Position numbers and translations under genes: made by a program
Assembly: GCF_024626475.1 (NCBI RefSeq)
Contig: NZ_JANKHH010000007.1
Location: 310,001 to 374,000, forward strand
DNA length: 64,000 nucleotides
Direction: 5' to 3'
Source of the DNA: Parerythrobacter lacustris
GTDB taxonomy: Bacteria > Pseudomonadota > Alphaproteobacteria > Sphingomonadales > Sphingomonadaceae
In this document: in pieces, positions 26,230-34,900 of the stretch
Layout: each line of letters opens with the position of its first letter
Position numbering within the stretch: the stretch's first letter is position 1
Notes under the pieces: generated by a model
What the model was told of the DNA's origin: nothing
The model's database searches: none
Seen by the model: only the letters and a program-made list of their open reading frames with translations

Positions 26230-27603
26230 TTACTCCATTCCAAGCGCGGCCCGCGCTTCGGCTATCCGTGCCTTTACCTGCTCCGGCGCGGTCCCGCCAT
26301 AGGAGACGCGCGAGGCGACCGAGGCATCGACCGACAGCGCGGCGAACACCCGCTGGTCGATCCGCGCATCAATCGCCTTGAGTTCCTCAAGCGACAGCGC
26401 ATCGAGCGCCACACCCTTGCTCTCGGCCAGCTTCACCGCAGCGCCGGTGATATGGTGCGCCTCGCGGAACGGAATGTCGGCTTCGCGCACCAGCCAGTCG
26501 GCAAGGTCGGTCGCGGTGGCATAGCCCAGTTCCGCTGCCTGCCGCATGCGATCGGTGTTGAAGGTGCACTCGGCGACCATCCCGGTCATCGCGGCGATGC
26601 TCAGGGCCAGCAGGCCGGCAGCCTCGAACACCGGTGGCTTGTCGTCCTGCATGTCTTTCGAATAGGCGAGCGGCAGGCCCTTCATGGTCACCATCAGAGC
26701 GGTCGCGCAGCCGACGATCCGGCCTGAATGGCCGCGCACCAGTTCGGCGGCGTCAGGGTTCTTCTTCTGCGGCATGATCGAGCTGCCGGTGCTCAGCGCG
26801 TCGGGCATGCGGACGAAGCCATAGGGCTGGCTCACCCAGATGATCATCTCTTCCGCTAGCCGCGAGAGATGGAGCGAGCATTGCGCCGCGGCCATCAGAA
26901 AATCGAGCGCGAAGTCGCGGTCGGACACGGCATCGAGACTGTTGGCAGTCGGCCGGTCGAAGCCGAGCGCGTCGCTGGTCGCCTGCCGGTCGATGGGAAA
27001 ACCGGTGCCCGCGAGCGCCGCCGAGCCGAGTGGGCACTGGTTCAGCCGCGCCCGCGCATCGGCCAAGCGGTTGCGGTCGCGCCGGGCCATCTCGTAATAG
27101 GCCATCAGGTGGTGGCCAAGCGTGACCGGCTGTGCGGTTTGCAGATGGGTGAAGCCGGGCATGATGCTGGCGGCATTTTCACCCGCGCGGGTGACCAGCG
27201 CCTGCTGGAGCCCGAGCAACCCCGCATCCATCTGGTCGATCGCATCGCGCACCCACAGGCGGAAATCGGTCGCCACCTGATCGTTGCGACTGCGCGCGGT
27301 GTGGAGGCGACCTGCCACCGGGCCGATCAGCTCGGCCAGCCGGCTTTCGGTGGTCATGTGAATGTCTTCGAGGTCCCAGTCCTCGGGCACGCCGTCGGCT
27401 TCGTATTCTGCCGCCACCCGATCGAGTCCGTCGGAAATCGCCCTCGCATCTTCCGCCGTAACAATCCCCTGCTGCGCCAGCATAGCCACATGCGCCTTCG
27501 ATCCGGCGATATCCTGCCGCCACAGCGCCTTGTCGAACGGGATCGAGGCGTTGATTTCGCGCATGATCGCGCTAGGTCCGTCGGCGAACCTTCCGCCCCA
27601 CAT
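26230..27603 (-). CDS. argH: argininosuccinate lyase
   Basis: This 457-residue member of the fumarase/aspartase superfamily splits argininosuccinate to arginine and fumarate. Family motifs are MWGGRF at the N-terminus, [27 protein letters not shown] and the signature [12 protein letters not shown]. The upstream extension of the frame is non-homologous. Its start is only 16 bases from the divergent tlpA-like start, so the two promoters must lie inside each other's coding regions. Confidence 0.96.
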   Translation of the reverse strand: MWGGRFADGPSAIMREINASIPFDKALWRQDIAGSKAHVAMLAQQGIVTAEDARAISDGLDRVAAEYEADGVPEDWDLEDIHMTTESRLAELIGPVAGRLHTARSRNDQVATDFRLWVRDAIDQMDAGLLGLQQALVTRAGENAASIMPGFTHLQTAQPVTLGHHLMAYYEMARRDRNRLADARARLNQCPLGSAALAGTGFPIDRQATSDALGFDRPTANSLDAVSDRDFALDFLMAAAQCSLHLSRLAEEMIIWVSQPYGFVRMPDALSTGSSIMPQKKNPDAAELVRGHSGRIVGCATALMVTMKGLPLAYSKDMQDDKPPVFEAAGLLALSIAAMTGMVAECTFNTDRMRQAAELGYATATDLADWLVREADIPFREAHHITGAAVKLAESKGVALDALSLEELKAIDARIDQRVFAALSVDASVASRVSYGGTAPEQVKARIAEARAALGME

Positions 27604-27619
27604 CTGGTTGGAGCCGCCC

Positions 27620-28189
27620 GTGCTGTCCCGTTCCCTGCTCACGCTCGCAATCCTGACGCTGACCTTGGCCGCCTGCGATAGGGAAGCGCCGGACACTGCG
27701 CAACAACAGGGCGCGTTGGACGGCGACAAGGCAGGCTTGGCGGGGGAGATCGACCGCAGCCGTGCGGGCGAACTCATGCCGGCGCTCACCGTTACCGATC
27801 CCGATGGCAAGCAGCTCAACCTCGGGGCATTACAGGGCCAGCCGGTACTGCTCAACCTGTGGGCGACCTGGTGCGCGCCGTGCATCAAGGAAATGCCGAT
27901 GCTGGACGAGCTGGCAGGCGAATACGACGGCGCGCTGCGCGTGGTCACCGTCAGCCAGGACAAGCGCGGCAGGGAGGACGAAGTTCGTGCTTTCTTCGAA
28001 CGCGGCAGTTTCAACATGCTCGAACCCTGGCTCGATCCGGAGAATACACTCGATGCGGCAATTTCGGACGGAGTGCTCCCGGCAACCGTGCTCTACGATG
28101 CGAGCGGGCAAGAGGTCTGGCGGGTGGTCGGAGAATACGACTGGTCGAGCGCTGCGGCGCGCGAGGCGCTGTCCGAGGCCGTCGAATGA
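27620..28189 (+). CDS. TlpA-like thioredoxin-fold lipoprotein
   Basis: This 189-residue periplasmic thiol-disulfide protein has a lipoprotein signal [15 protein letters not shown] and a redox site WATWCAPC in [17 protein letters not shown]. The usual thioredoxin cis-Pro region is near [13 protein letters not shown] at 27620 is the likely start; a TTG lies 12 bases upstream. TlpA/ResA-type proteins reduce apocytochromes or other periplasmic thiols. No cytochrome maturation genes adjoin it. Confidence 0.85.
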   Translation: MLSRSLLTLAILTLTLAACDREAPDTAQQQGALDGDKAGLAGEIDRSRAGELMPALTVTDPDGKQLNLGALQGQPVLLNLWATWCAPCIKEMPMLDELAGEYDGALRVVTVSQDKRGREDEVRAFFERGSFNMLEPWLDPENTLDAAISDGVLPATVLYDASGQEVWRVVGEYDWSSAAAREALSEAVE

Positions 28190-28196
28190 CCGCGAC

Positions 28197-28272
28197 TGGT
28201 GGGCGATGACAGGCTCGAACTGCCGACCCTCTCGGTGTAAACGAGATGCTCTACCAACTGAGCTAATCGCCC
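28197..28272 (-). tRNA. tRNA-Val (anticodon TAC)
   Basis: This 76-nt cloverleaf has acceptor GGGCGAT paired to ATCGCCC, D-arm GCTC-AGTTGGTA-GAGC, anticodon stem TCTCG/CGAGA around TTTACAC giving UAC, a T-loop TTCGAGC, and an encoded CCA. Confidence 0.96.
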
Positions 28273-28358
28273 GCACCAGTCTTGCGGTGCGCTGCACATA
28301 GCGCCGAAAGTTTGAGAATCAATTGCGAATGTCGGCGCGCTTCCTCTAGGGGCTCGGA

Positions 28359-29345
28359 ATGCAAGCGCCGCATATCCGCATCCTCGCCACTGGAGGGACG
28401 ATCGCTGGTAGCGGCGGCTCTGCGTTTGGCAACGGCTATTCGCCGGGGCAGATTTCGGTCGAGGCGATGGTCGCCGAAATACGGGCGCTCGGGATCGATG
28501 CCTCACTCGATCCGATAGAAATCGCCAGCATCGGCTCGCAGGACATCGGCTGGGCGGAATGGGGGCTTCTGCATGCCGAGGTGCTGCGTGCGCAGGCGGA
28601 CGAGACTATCTGCGGCGTGATCATTACCCACGGCACCGACACGGCGGAGGAAACCGCGCTGCTGCTCGACCTGACGCTCGACGCAGGCAAGCCGGTGGTG
28701 CTGGTCGGGGCGATGCGACCTGCCGACGCGGTCGGCAGCGACGGGATGCGCAACTTCGCCAACGGCGTACGCGTGGCGAGCGATCCGGCTTCTGCCGACC
28801 GCGGCGTGCTGGTGGTGATGGGCGACACGGTTTTCGCCGCGCGCGACGTGCGCAAGGCCGCGACCAGCAATATCGATGCCTTCAAGGGCTTCCCGCGCGG
28901 GCCGCTGGCGCGGGTCACGCCGACCAGCCTCGACTGGTTCGGTCCGGCGGCGCGCGTTGGCGAGAAGGCGCGCTTCGCCTGGCCTCAGCGCTTGCCCCGG
29001 GTGGCGATTCTCACCGCTGGGGCGGGGATGGATGCCAAGCCCGTGGAGGCGATGCTCGGGATCGGCTGCGAGGGGATCGTGCTGGCCGGAATGGGGCAGG
29101 GCAATGCCCCGCGCGTGGTGCTCGATGCGCTGGGGGCCGCTGTGCGCTCGGGCGTGCCGGTGGTGCGCTCCAGCCGGGTCGACGAGGGCATGGTCGACCG
29201 CAATGTCGAGGTCGATGACGACGCGCGCGGGCTGGTCGCGGCGCGAGCGCTCGGCCCGGCGAAGGCGCGGATCCTGCTCGCGCTGCTGGTGGCGCAGGGG
29301 ATTACCGATCCTGCGGCGGTGCAGGCCGAATTCGACCGGCGGTAG
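28359..29345 (+). CDS. L-asparaginase (type I/II fold)
   Basis: This 328-residue enzyme hydrolyses asparagine to aspartate and ammonia. Both catalytic threonine signatures are visible: ILATGGTIAGSGG at the N-terminus and GVIITHGTDTAEETA about residue 90, followed by VLVGAMRPADAVGSDG. No signal peptide is evident, so it is probably cytosolic. It stands alone after tRNA-Val and is followed by a palindromic repeat. Confidence 0.94.
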   Translation: MQAPHIRILATGGTIAGSGGSAFGNGYSPGQISVEAMVAEIRALGIDASLDPIEIASIGSQDIGWAEWGLLHAEVLRAQADETICGVIITHGTDTAEETALLLDLTLDAGKPVVLVGAMRPADAVGSDGMRNFANGVRVASDPASADRGVLVVMGDTVFAARDVRKAATSNIDAFKGFPRGPLARVTPTSLDWFGPAARVGEKARFAWPQRLPRVAILTAGAGMDAKPVEAMLGIGCEGIVLAGMGQGNAPRVVLDALGAAVRSGVPVVRSSRVDEGMVDRNVEVDDDARGLVAARALGPAKARILLALLVAQGITDPAAVQAEFDRR

Positions 29346-29353
29346 GTCGCTGG

Positions 29354-29522
29354 GTCCTTCGAGACGCGAACTCAGCCGTTCGGCTTCGATCGCTCCTCAG
29401 GATGAGCGGGAGGGAGATAAAAACCGCTGATCATTGTTCCGCGAAACCAACCCCCTATCCGCCATTTCCCCAACCCGCTCATCCTGAGGAGCGAAGGCGC
29501 AGTCTGAGCGTCTCGAAGGACG
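29354..29522. repeat. long inverted intergenic repeat, family D
   Basis: The left unit (29354-29410, with GTCCTTCGAGACGC and CTCCTCAGGATGAGCGGG) reappears inverted at 29474-29522 (CCCGCTCATCCTGAGGAG, then GCGTCTCGAAGGAC). A 60-base spacer separates them. This accounts for the whole 205-bp gap between the convergent asparaginase and oxidoreductase genes. Confidence 0.88.
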
Positions 29523-29550
29523 AAGAACCACTGCGGCGCGGCGCTGTCGT

Positions 29551-30660
29551 TCACCCCCAGGGCGTAACGAGATACTTCTCGCCGGTCTTCATCGCGCGGT
29601 AATCCATTACCGCATCCTTGGTCAGCATTTCCTCGAGATTTACCTTGCGCTTGTAGCTGCTGGCGAAGGTGCCGGTGATGTTGCTCAGCACCCGCTGGCG
29701 CATCCGCAGCATCGTTTCCATGCCCGCCTGTTGCAGGAACGGGGTCAGCAGCCAGCCCGACAGGGTCCAGCCGAAACCGTAGCTGGGGGTGAGGATGGTC
29801 GGCCCCTTGTCGAGCCGGCCATAGATGAACATCCGCTTCGGCTGGTTCGAGCCATAGCGCGAATATTCGGTCATCTTGCCGACCGCGACCTGTTCCATCG
29901 CCTTGAAGGCAGTGTCGGTCGCCTGACCGCCGCCGATCGGGTCGAAGCCATAGAAAGCGTCGGTCGCGTCGATCGCTTCGCGCAGCTGCTTCATGAAATC
30001 GGGGTCGGAGGAGTTGACCACCCACTTCGCGCCGAGGCCCTTGAGCATCTCGACATGCTCCGCCTTGCGGACGATGTTGACCAGTTCGATGCCGTCTTCC
30101 TGACAAATCTTGACCAGCATCTGGCCGAGGTTCGAGGCAGCGGCAGTGTGCAGGATCGCCTTTTGCCCGTCCATCTTGGCGTTCTCGACAAAGCCCAGCG
30201 CGGTCATCGGGTTGACGAAGGCGCTCGCGCCATCCTCGCAGCTGACATCGCCCAGCGGAAGGCACATCATCGCATCGGCGATGCAATACTGACTGTAGGC
30301 GCTGCCCGGGACGCAGGCGACGCGCTGGCCCATGAGCGCTTTTGCCATGTCGCTGTCGCCCGTGGCGACAACCGTGCCTGCGCCCTCGTTGCCTGCCGGG
30401 AGCTTCGTCCCGTGGCGCGCCTTGGAGCCGCTGTTGAACGGTTCGGGCATGGTGGCGACATATTTGCCGGGCGAATAGGCCGCGTTCTCGAGGTCGGCCG
30501 CGCCGGTCAGGATCGCGAGGTCCGACGGATTGATCGGCGCCGCTTCCATCTTGACCAGCACCTGGTTGCCGGTCGGCTCAGGGAAGGTCACTTCCTCGAT
30601 TCCGACGGTGAGGGTGCCGTCCGCTTGGAGGGTGGTGAAGAGCTGCTTGCCGGTGGTCAT
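29551..30660 (-). CDS. medium-chain dehydrogenase/reductase, quinone oxidoreductase-like
   Basis: This 369-residue protein of the zinc-type MDR superfamily has a GroES-like N-terminal half (APINPSDLAILTGAADLE, then GNEGAGTVVATG) and a Rossmann half (ILHTAAASNLGQMLVKIC). Zinc ligands are not conserved, suggesting an NADPH-dependent enoyl or quinone reductase. It is monocistronic, flanked by family D and family E repeats. The substrate is unknown. Confidence 0.88.
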   Translation of the reverse strand: MTTGKQLFTTLQADGTLTVGIEEVTFPEPTGNQVLVKMEAAPINPSDLAILTGAADLENAAYSPGKYVATMPEPFNSGSKARHGTKLPAGNEGAGTVVATGDSDMAKALMGQRVACVPGSAYSQYCIADAMMCLPLGDVSCEDGASAFVNPMTALGFVENAKMDGQKAILHTAAASNLGQMLVKICQEDGIELVNIVRKAEHVEMLKGLGAKWVVNSSDPDFMKQLREAIDATDAFYGFDPIGGGQATDTAFKAMEQVAVGKMTEYSRYGSNQPKRMFIYGRLDKGPTILTPSYGFGWTLSGWLLTPFLQQAGMETMLRMRQRVLSNITGTFASSYKRKVNLEEMLTKDAVMDYRAMKTGEKYLVTPWG

Positions 30661-30679
30661 GGTCGATTCCTCTCATTTT

Positions 30680-30767
30680 CGTCTTTGCGAGGAGCCGCAG
30701 GCGACGCGGCAATCCAGGGCGTCGAGCGATTCCGATCTGGATTGCTTCGCTACGCTCGCAATGACGG
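30680..30767. repeat. palindromic intergenic repeat, family E
   Basis: The left module (GTCTTTGCGAGGAGCCGCAG, GGCAATCCAG) and right module (CTGGATTGC, CTACGCTCGCAATGACGG) are inverted. It occupies most of the gap between truA and the MDR gene start. Confidence 0.85.
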
Positions 30768-30796
30768 GTTGGCTAGGGTGACCTAACGTCAGGTGG

Positions 30797-31537
30797 CTAA
30801 GGATAAACCGCCTCGACGAAGTAGAGCCCATGCGGAGGGGCATTGAGGCCGAGCGCCTGCCGTTCGCGTGCTTCGAGGGCCTCGCCGACCTGCTCTTCAC
30901 GCCAGCGCCCCATGCCGACGAGTGCAAGGCAGCCGACCATGCTGCGCACCTGATGATGGAGGAAGCTGCGCGCGGCGGCGTGGATCAGCACATGCTCGCC
31001 GTTTCGCTCGACATCGAGCCGGTCGAGCGTCTTGACCGGGCTCTGCGCCTGGCAATGGGCCGAGCGGAAGGTGGTGAAGTCATGGCTCCCGACCAGCGCC
31101 TGCGCCGCGCGGTGCATGGCCTCGTGATCGAGCTCTTGCGGCACCTGCCACGCCCGGTTGAGCTCCAGCGTCAAAGGGCTGCGGCGGTTGGCGATGCGAT
31201 AGATATAGCGCCGCCCGATGCAGCTGAAGCGGGCGTGCCAGTCGTCGGGCACGATCTCACAATGAGTCACCGCGATGGGGGCGGGCCTGAGATGCGCGTT
31301 GAGCGCCTCCATCATGCGGAACGGCGGTAGGCCGGTCTCGACATCGAAGTGGCTGCGCATGGCGAGGGCATGGACCCCGGTGTCGGTCCGTCCGGCGCTG
31401 TGGAGCGTCACTTGCTCTCCTGTCACCGCGTGCGCGGCTTCCTCGACCGCCTGCTGCACGCTCGGCCCATGCGCCTGCCGCTGCAGGCCTTGGAACGGTG
31501 TCCCATCGAACTCGAGGGTGAGGGCGAAGCGAGTCAT
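30797..31537 (-). CDS. truA: tRNA pseudouridine(38-40) synthase
   Basis: This 246-residue enzyme isomerises U38-U40 in the tRNA anticodon arm. The catalytic Asp lies in [15 protein letters not shown], and [14 protein letters not shown] and [13 protein letters not shown] are further family blocks. It lies downstream of fmt on the same strand, separated by a family B repeat. Confidence 0.96.
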   Translation of the reverse strand: MTRFALTLEFDGTPFQGLQRQAHGPSVQQAVEEAAHAVTGEQVTLHSAGRTDTGVHALAMRSHFDVETGLPPFRMMEALNAHLRPAPIAVTHCEIVPDDWHARFSCIGRRYIYRIANRRSPLTLELNRAWQVPQELDHEAMHRAAQALVGSHDFTTFRSAHCQAQSPVKTLDRLDVERNGEHVLIHAAARSFLHHQVRSMVGCLALVGMGRWREEQVGEALEARERQALGLNAPPHGLYFVEAVYP

Positions 31538-31546
31538 GCCCAGAAT

Positions 31547-31629
31547 CCGTCATCCCAGCGCAAGCTGGGATCGGTTGCCGAAAGCTCGGCGCTGGCGGGT
31601 AGCGATCCCAGCTTGCGCTGGGATGACGG
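31547..31629. repeat. palindromic intergenic repeat, family B, between fmt and truA
   Basis: CATCCCAGCGCAAGCTGGGATC and GATCCCAGCTTGCGCTGGGATG are inverted around about 35 bases. The repeat fills the fmt-truA gap and ends 8 bases from the fmt stop. Confidence 0.88.
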
Positions 31630-31637
31630 GTATCGGC

Positions 31638-32600
31638 TCATGGCAATACGGTCCCCGCAGCAACCGGAAAACCGCGTAGGAAGTCCTCGAGGTCCATCGA
31701 CGGCTTGCCCGCGCGCTGAAGCCGCTCGGGCCGGATCGCGCCGCTGCCGCAGGCGATGGTGAGCTGGTCGTCCAGCACCGTGCCCCCGCGAAGGCGAGGG
31801 CCTCTGCCGTCCTGGTCGGATGTCTGCTCTTGCGGGCTGAGGTCCCCGCCTTCGCGGGGACACAATACCGCCCGCAGCAGCTTGACCCGCTCCCCCTCGA
31901 TCTCGCACCAGGCACCGGGAAAGGGGGCGAGGGCGTGGATGTGGCGGACCACCTGCTCGGCGGGCTGCGTCCAGTCGATCCGCGCCTCGGCCTTGTCGAT
32001 CTTGGGGGCGTAAGTCGCCTCGTCGTCGTCTTGGGTGACCGGTACATGCTTGCCCAGTTCGCGCAGGGTTTCGACCATCAGGTTCGCACCCAGCTCGGCC
32101 AGTTCCTCGGTTAGCTCGCCAGTGGTCTTGTCATCCACCGGCGTGCGGATCGTCGCCAGCATCGGGCCGGTGTCGAGCCCCGCTTCCATCTGCATGATGG
32201 TGACGCCGGTCACCGGATCGCCCGATTGAATTGCGCGGTGGATCGGTGCCGCCCCGCGCCAGCGCGGCAGGATCGAGGCATGGACATTGAGGCAGCCGTG
32301 CTCCGGCGCATCGAGCACCGGCTGCGGCAGGATCAGGCCATAGGCTGCCACCACCGCGACATCGGCATCGAGCGCGGCGAAGGCCGCCTGTTCCTCCGCC
32401 GACTTGAGCGACCTGGGCGAGCGAACCTCGATCCCCAGTTCCTCGGCCGCTATCTGCACCGGCGAGGGCTGGAGCTTCTTGCCCCGTCCCGCCGGGCGCG
32501 GCGGCTGGGTATAGGCGGCGACCACCTCATGCCCCGCTGCCACCAGCGCGCGTAGCGTCGGCACGGCAAACTCCGGCGTACCCATGAAAATTATCCGCAT
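31638..32600 (-). CDS. fmt: methionyl-tRNA formyltransferase with a repeat-encoded insertion
   Basis: This 320-residue enzyme formylates initiator Met-tRNA using 10-formyl-THF. The N-terminal domain has [16 protein letters not shown], the SLLP-like loop ([16 protein letters not shown]) and the catalytic Asp region ([13 protein letters not shown]). In the C-terminal tRNA-binding domain, residues about 246-272 are encoded by an in-frame palindromic repeat (31783-31861), between KLLRAV and [13 protein letters not shown], which are adjacent or nearly so in ordinary Fmt. The ATG at 32600 is preferred over two upstream ATGs because of spacing from GGAGGA. Confidence 0.95.
   Translation of the reverse strand: MRIIFMGTPEFAVPTLRALVAAGHEVVAAYTQPPRPAGRGKKLQPSPVQIAAEELGIEVRSPRSLKSAEEQAAFAALDADVAVVAAYGLILPQPVLDAPEHGCLNVHASILPRWRGAAPIHRAIQSGDPVTGVTIMQMEAGLDTGPMLATIRTPVDDKTTGELTEELAELGANLMVETLRELGKHVPVTQDDDEATYAPKIDKAEARIDWTQPAEQVVRHIHALAPFPGAWCEIEGERVKLLRAVLCPREGGDLSPQEQTSDQDGRGPRLRGGTVLDDQLTIACGSGAIRPERLQRAGKPSMDLEDFLRGFPVAAGTVLP
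31783..31861. repeat. palindromic repeat related to family A, inside fmt
   Basis: The modules CCCCGCGAAGGCGAGGG and GTCCCCGCCTTCGCGGGGAC are inverted and are read through in frame as part of Fmt, with no stop codon. Confidence 0.85.
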
Positions 32601-32608
32601 CATCATTC

Positions 32609-32707
32609 CTCCCCCCTCCCCGGTGGGGAGGGGCCGGGGGTGGGGGTCGGCGCTCGATAAGGTGCGCCGTACACCCCCACCCGACCTCCCCCTCAAGGGG
32701 GAGGGGT
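32609..32707. repeat. GC-rich palindromic repeat, family F, between fmt and recR
   Basis: A CCCCTCCCCGGTGGGGAGGGG palindrome is followed about 65 bases later by CTCCCCCTCAAGGGGGAGGGG. It lies in the divergent fmt/recR promoter region, so it may influence either promoter. Confidence 0.8.
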
Positions 32708-32749
32708 TTTGGGTTCTCTTTTCTCGCCTGCGCCCCTATCTCCCTGCCC

Positions 32750-33346
32750 ATGGCATCGCAAGAGATCGAGCAGCTGGCTTCCGCCCTCGCGCGGCTCCCT
32801 GGTCTCGGCCCGCGTTCGGCGCGGCGGGCGGTGCTGTGGCTGGTCAAGCGGCGCGACAGCGCGCTGCCCGGCCTGCTCGAAGCGCTGGAGGCGGTGCGCG
32901 GCCGGCTGGTCGAATGCGGCACTTGCGGCAATGTCGATACGCAGAGCCCCTGTGGCATCTGCGCCGACCCGCGCCGCGACCAGCGCTCGCTCTGCGTGGT
33001 CGAGGATGTGGCCGATCTGTGGGCGCTCGACCGGGCCAGGCTCTACGCCGGGCGCTACCACGTGCTCGGCGGCAAGCTCTCGGCTTTGGACGGGGTGCGG
33101 CCGGAGGATCTCAACATCGCCAGCCTGCTCGGCCGGGTCGAGGCGGGCGGGATCGACGAGGTCGTCCTCGCCATGAACGCCACGCTGGAGGGGCAGACTA
33201 CCAGCCACTACCTCGCCGAACGGCTCGAGGGGTTTCCGGTGCGGATCACCCAGCTGGCGCATGGCCTGCCGGTGGGGGGAGAGCTCGACTATCTCGACGA
33301 GGGCACGCTGGCGCAGGCGCTGAGGGCTCGGAGGCCCGTGGGATGA
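32750..33346 (+). CDS. recR: recombination protein RecR
   Basis: This 198-residue RecFOR pathway protein loads RecA at gaps. It has an N-terminal helix-hairpin-helix ([19 protein letters not shown]), a C4 zinc finger ([16 protein letters not shown]) and a Toprim domain ([32 protein letters not shown]). The stop overlaps the next start as ATGA. Confidence 0.96.
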   Translation: MASQEIEQLASALARLPGLGPRSARRAVLWLVKRRDSALPGLLEALEAVRGRLVECGTCGNVDTQSPCGICADPRRDQRSLCVVEDVADLWALDRARLYAGRYHVLGGKLSALDGVRPEDLNIASLLGRVEAGGIDEVVLAMNATLEGQTTSHYLAERLEGFPVRITQLAHGLPVGGELDYLDEGTLAQALRARRPVG

Positions 33347-33576
33347 GCCCGCTGCGGTCGATACTGGTCGGCATAGTGTTCGGAATTCTGGTCGTGGCGG
33401 CGGTCACGTATCACGACCTCACCGACCCGATCGCAAGAGCGGACATAGAAGGGCTGATTGCTGAGCCTTGGACTCGCGATTTCTACAAGTTGCTCGCGGT
33501 GGAATTCGCGCTCGTTTCGATACCGACTTCCGGTCTGCTCATGTTTATCGGTTTTGTGCGCCGTCCGGGCGATTGA
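33343..33576 (+). CDS. small two-helix membrane protein
   Basis: This 77-residue protein has one hydrophobic helix at the N-terminus ([17 protein letters not shown]) and another near the C-terminus ([15 protein letters not shown]), separated by an acidic linker. The ATG overlaps the recR stop (ATGA), which supports it as a real gene between recR and def. I recognise no family. Confidence 0.68.
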   Translation: MSPLRSILVGIVFGILVVAAVTYHDLTDPIARADIEGLIAEPWTRDFYKLLAVEFALVSIPTSGLLMFIGFVRRPGD

Positions 33577-33608
33577 TTCCCAAGCGTCCACCCCCTAAAT
33601 TACCGCCC

Positions 33609-34184
33609 ATGGCTATCCGTGAAATCCTTGAAGTGCCGGATCCCCGGCTGAAAGTCGTGTCCGAACCGGTGACGGAGTTCGACGACGAGTTGCGCACGCT
33701 GGTCGAGGACATGTTCGAAACCATGTACGACGCGCCCGGCATCGGCCTGGCGGCGATCCAGGTCGGCGTGCCCAAGCGGGTGCTGGTGATCGACCTGCAG
33801 GAACCGGACTACGATGCCGAGCCGGAAGAATGCGGCCACGACCATGGCGACGGTAAGGGCAGCCACAAGCATTACCCGATCAAGAACGACCCGCGCGTGT
33901 TCGTGAACCCGGAAATCCTCGACCCGGCGGAGGAGCTGGCGACCTACCAGGAAGGCTGCCTCTCGGTCCCCGAGATCTACGCCGATGTCGACCGCCCGGC
34001 GACCTGCACGGTCCGCTACCAAGACCTCGACGGCAAGGTGCATACCGAGGCGATGGAGGGCTTGATGGCGACCTGCATCCAGCACGAGATGGACCACCTC
34101 GAAGGGATCCTGTTCATCGACCACCTCAGCCGGTTGAAGCGCAGCATGGCGCTGAAGAAATTGCAAAAGCTGCGCGCAGCCTGA
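33609..34184 (+). CDS. def: peptide deformylase with a His-rich insertion
   Basis: This 191-residue metalloenzyme removes N-formyl groups from new proteins. The three conserved motifs are intact: [23 protein letters not shown] (metal Cys) and QHEMDHLEG (two metal His and catalytic Glu). Between LVIDLQEPD and [10 protein letters not shown] sits an extra stretch, [16 protein letters not shown], with four His and one Cys that is not part of the usual fold. It is separated from its functional partner fmt by recR. An intrinsic terminator follows. Confidence 0.95.
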   Translation: MAIREILEVPDPRLKVVSEPVTEFDDELRTLVEDMFETMYDAPGIGLAAIQVGVPKRVLVIDLQEPDYDAEPEECGHDHGDGKGSHKHYPIKNDPRVFVNPEILDPAEELATYQEGCLSVPEIYADVDRPATCTVRYQDLDGKVHTEAMEGLMATCIQHEMDHLEGILFIDHLSRLKRSMALKKLQKLRAA

Positions 34185-34201
34185 CGCTGCGAAGCGGGTT
34201 G

Positions 34202-34236
34202 AAAAGGCCGCCGGGGTTCGCTCCGGCGGCCTTTTT
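34202..34236 (+). terminator. intrinsic terminator after def
   Basis: GGCCGCCGG and CCGGCGGCC form a 9-bp GC stem around an 8-base loop, followed by TTTTT. It starts 18 bases after the def stop. Confidence 0.9.
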
Positions 34237-34406
34237 CGTGACCACCGCGGCCGGGCCAACGCCGAAAGGCGACACTAAAGCGACACCAAAAACCTACACG
34301 GCGGCCCATGGATTTGCACGCTGGCGAACGACGATGGGAAAGAGCGAAAGGCGAGGCTAGCAAGCCGGGGCCGTGTAGGAAAATGCTTTTCCCGGCCCCG
34401 CGCGGC

Positions 34407-34805
34407 TCAGGCGTGCTGCAGCATCCCTTCGAGGGCCTTGGTGCAATCGTCGGCGCATTCGCGGCACATCCGCGCGCAGCGGCGGCAGTGGTCGGTGTCG
34501 TGCTTCTCGCATTCTTCCACGCAGGCTTCGCAAGCGGCGATGCAGGTCCGCAGCATGCTCTCGATCACGCCAACGTTGCCGCTCGTCCGCCGGGACGCGA
34601 CGCGGTAGGTAGCGGTGCAGATATCGGCGCAATCCATGCACAGGCGGATGCATGTGCGCATATCCATTTCCTCGGCGCTGCAGGCATCGGCGCAGCTGTT
34701 GCAGATCGCCGCGCAATACATCGCGTGCTTGACCGCCTCGCCCAGATCCTCGTTCCAGTCCGCCCCGACCTGCGGGTGTTCCTTGATCATTTCCTTGATC
34801 GACAT
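34407..34805 (-). CDS. four-helix-bundle copper storage protein (Csp/DUF326 type)
   Basis: This 132-residue protein has 17 cysteines arranged as CxxxC and CxxC pairs along helices (AAICNSCADAC, IRLCMDCADIC, IAACEACVEEC, CRRCARMCRECADDC). This is the layout of Csp proteins, whose bundle interior binds many Cu(I) ions. No signal peptide is evident, so it resembles the cytosolic Csp3 group. An AAGGAGATAT ribosome binding site just upstream of MSIKEM supports the start and suggests strong expression. Confidence 0.88.
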   Translation of the reverse strand: MSIKEMIKEHPQVGADWNEDLGEAVKHAMYCAAICNSCADACSAEEMDMRTCIRLCMDCADICTATYRVASRRTSGNVGVIESMLRTCIAACEACVEECEKHDTDHCRRCARMCRECADDCTKALEGMLQHA

Positions 34806-34880
34806 GGTGATATCTCCTTCTTCGAAAGGAGCGAACGGGGCGGGGGATTGGTTCCGCAAAGGCGCTTGGCGATACGCCGC

Positions 34881-34895
34881 GTTCCGACTATGTTC
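34881..34895 (+). promoter_or_regulatory. candidate LexA (SOS) box upstream of rmuC
   Basis: GTTCCGACTATGTTC fits GTTC-N7-GTTC and ends 5 bases before the rmuC start. The downstream gene's role in DNA recombination makes damage-inducible control plausible. Confidence 0.55.
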
Positions 34896-34900
34896 CACCG

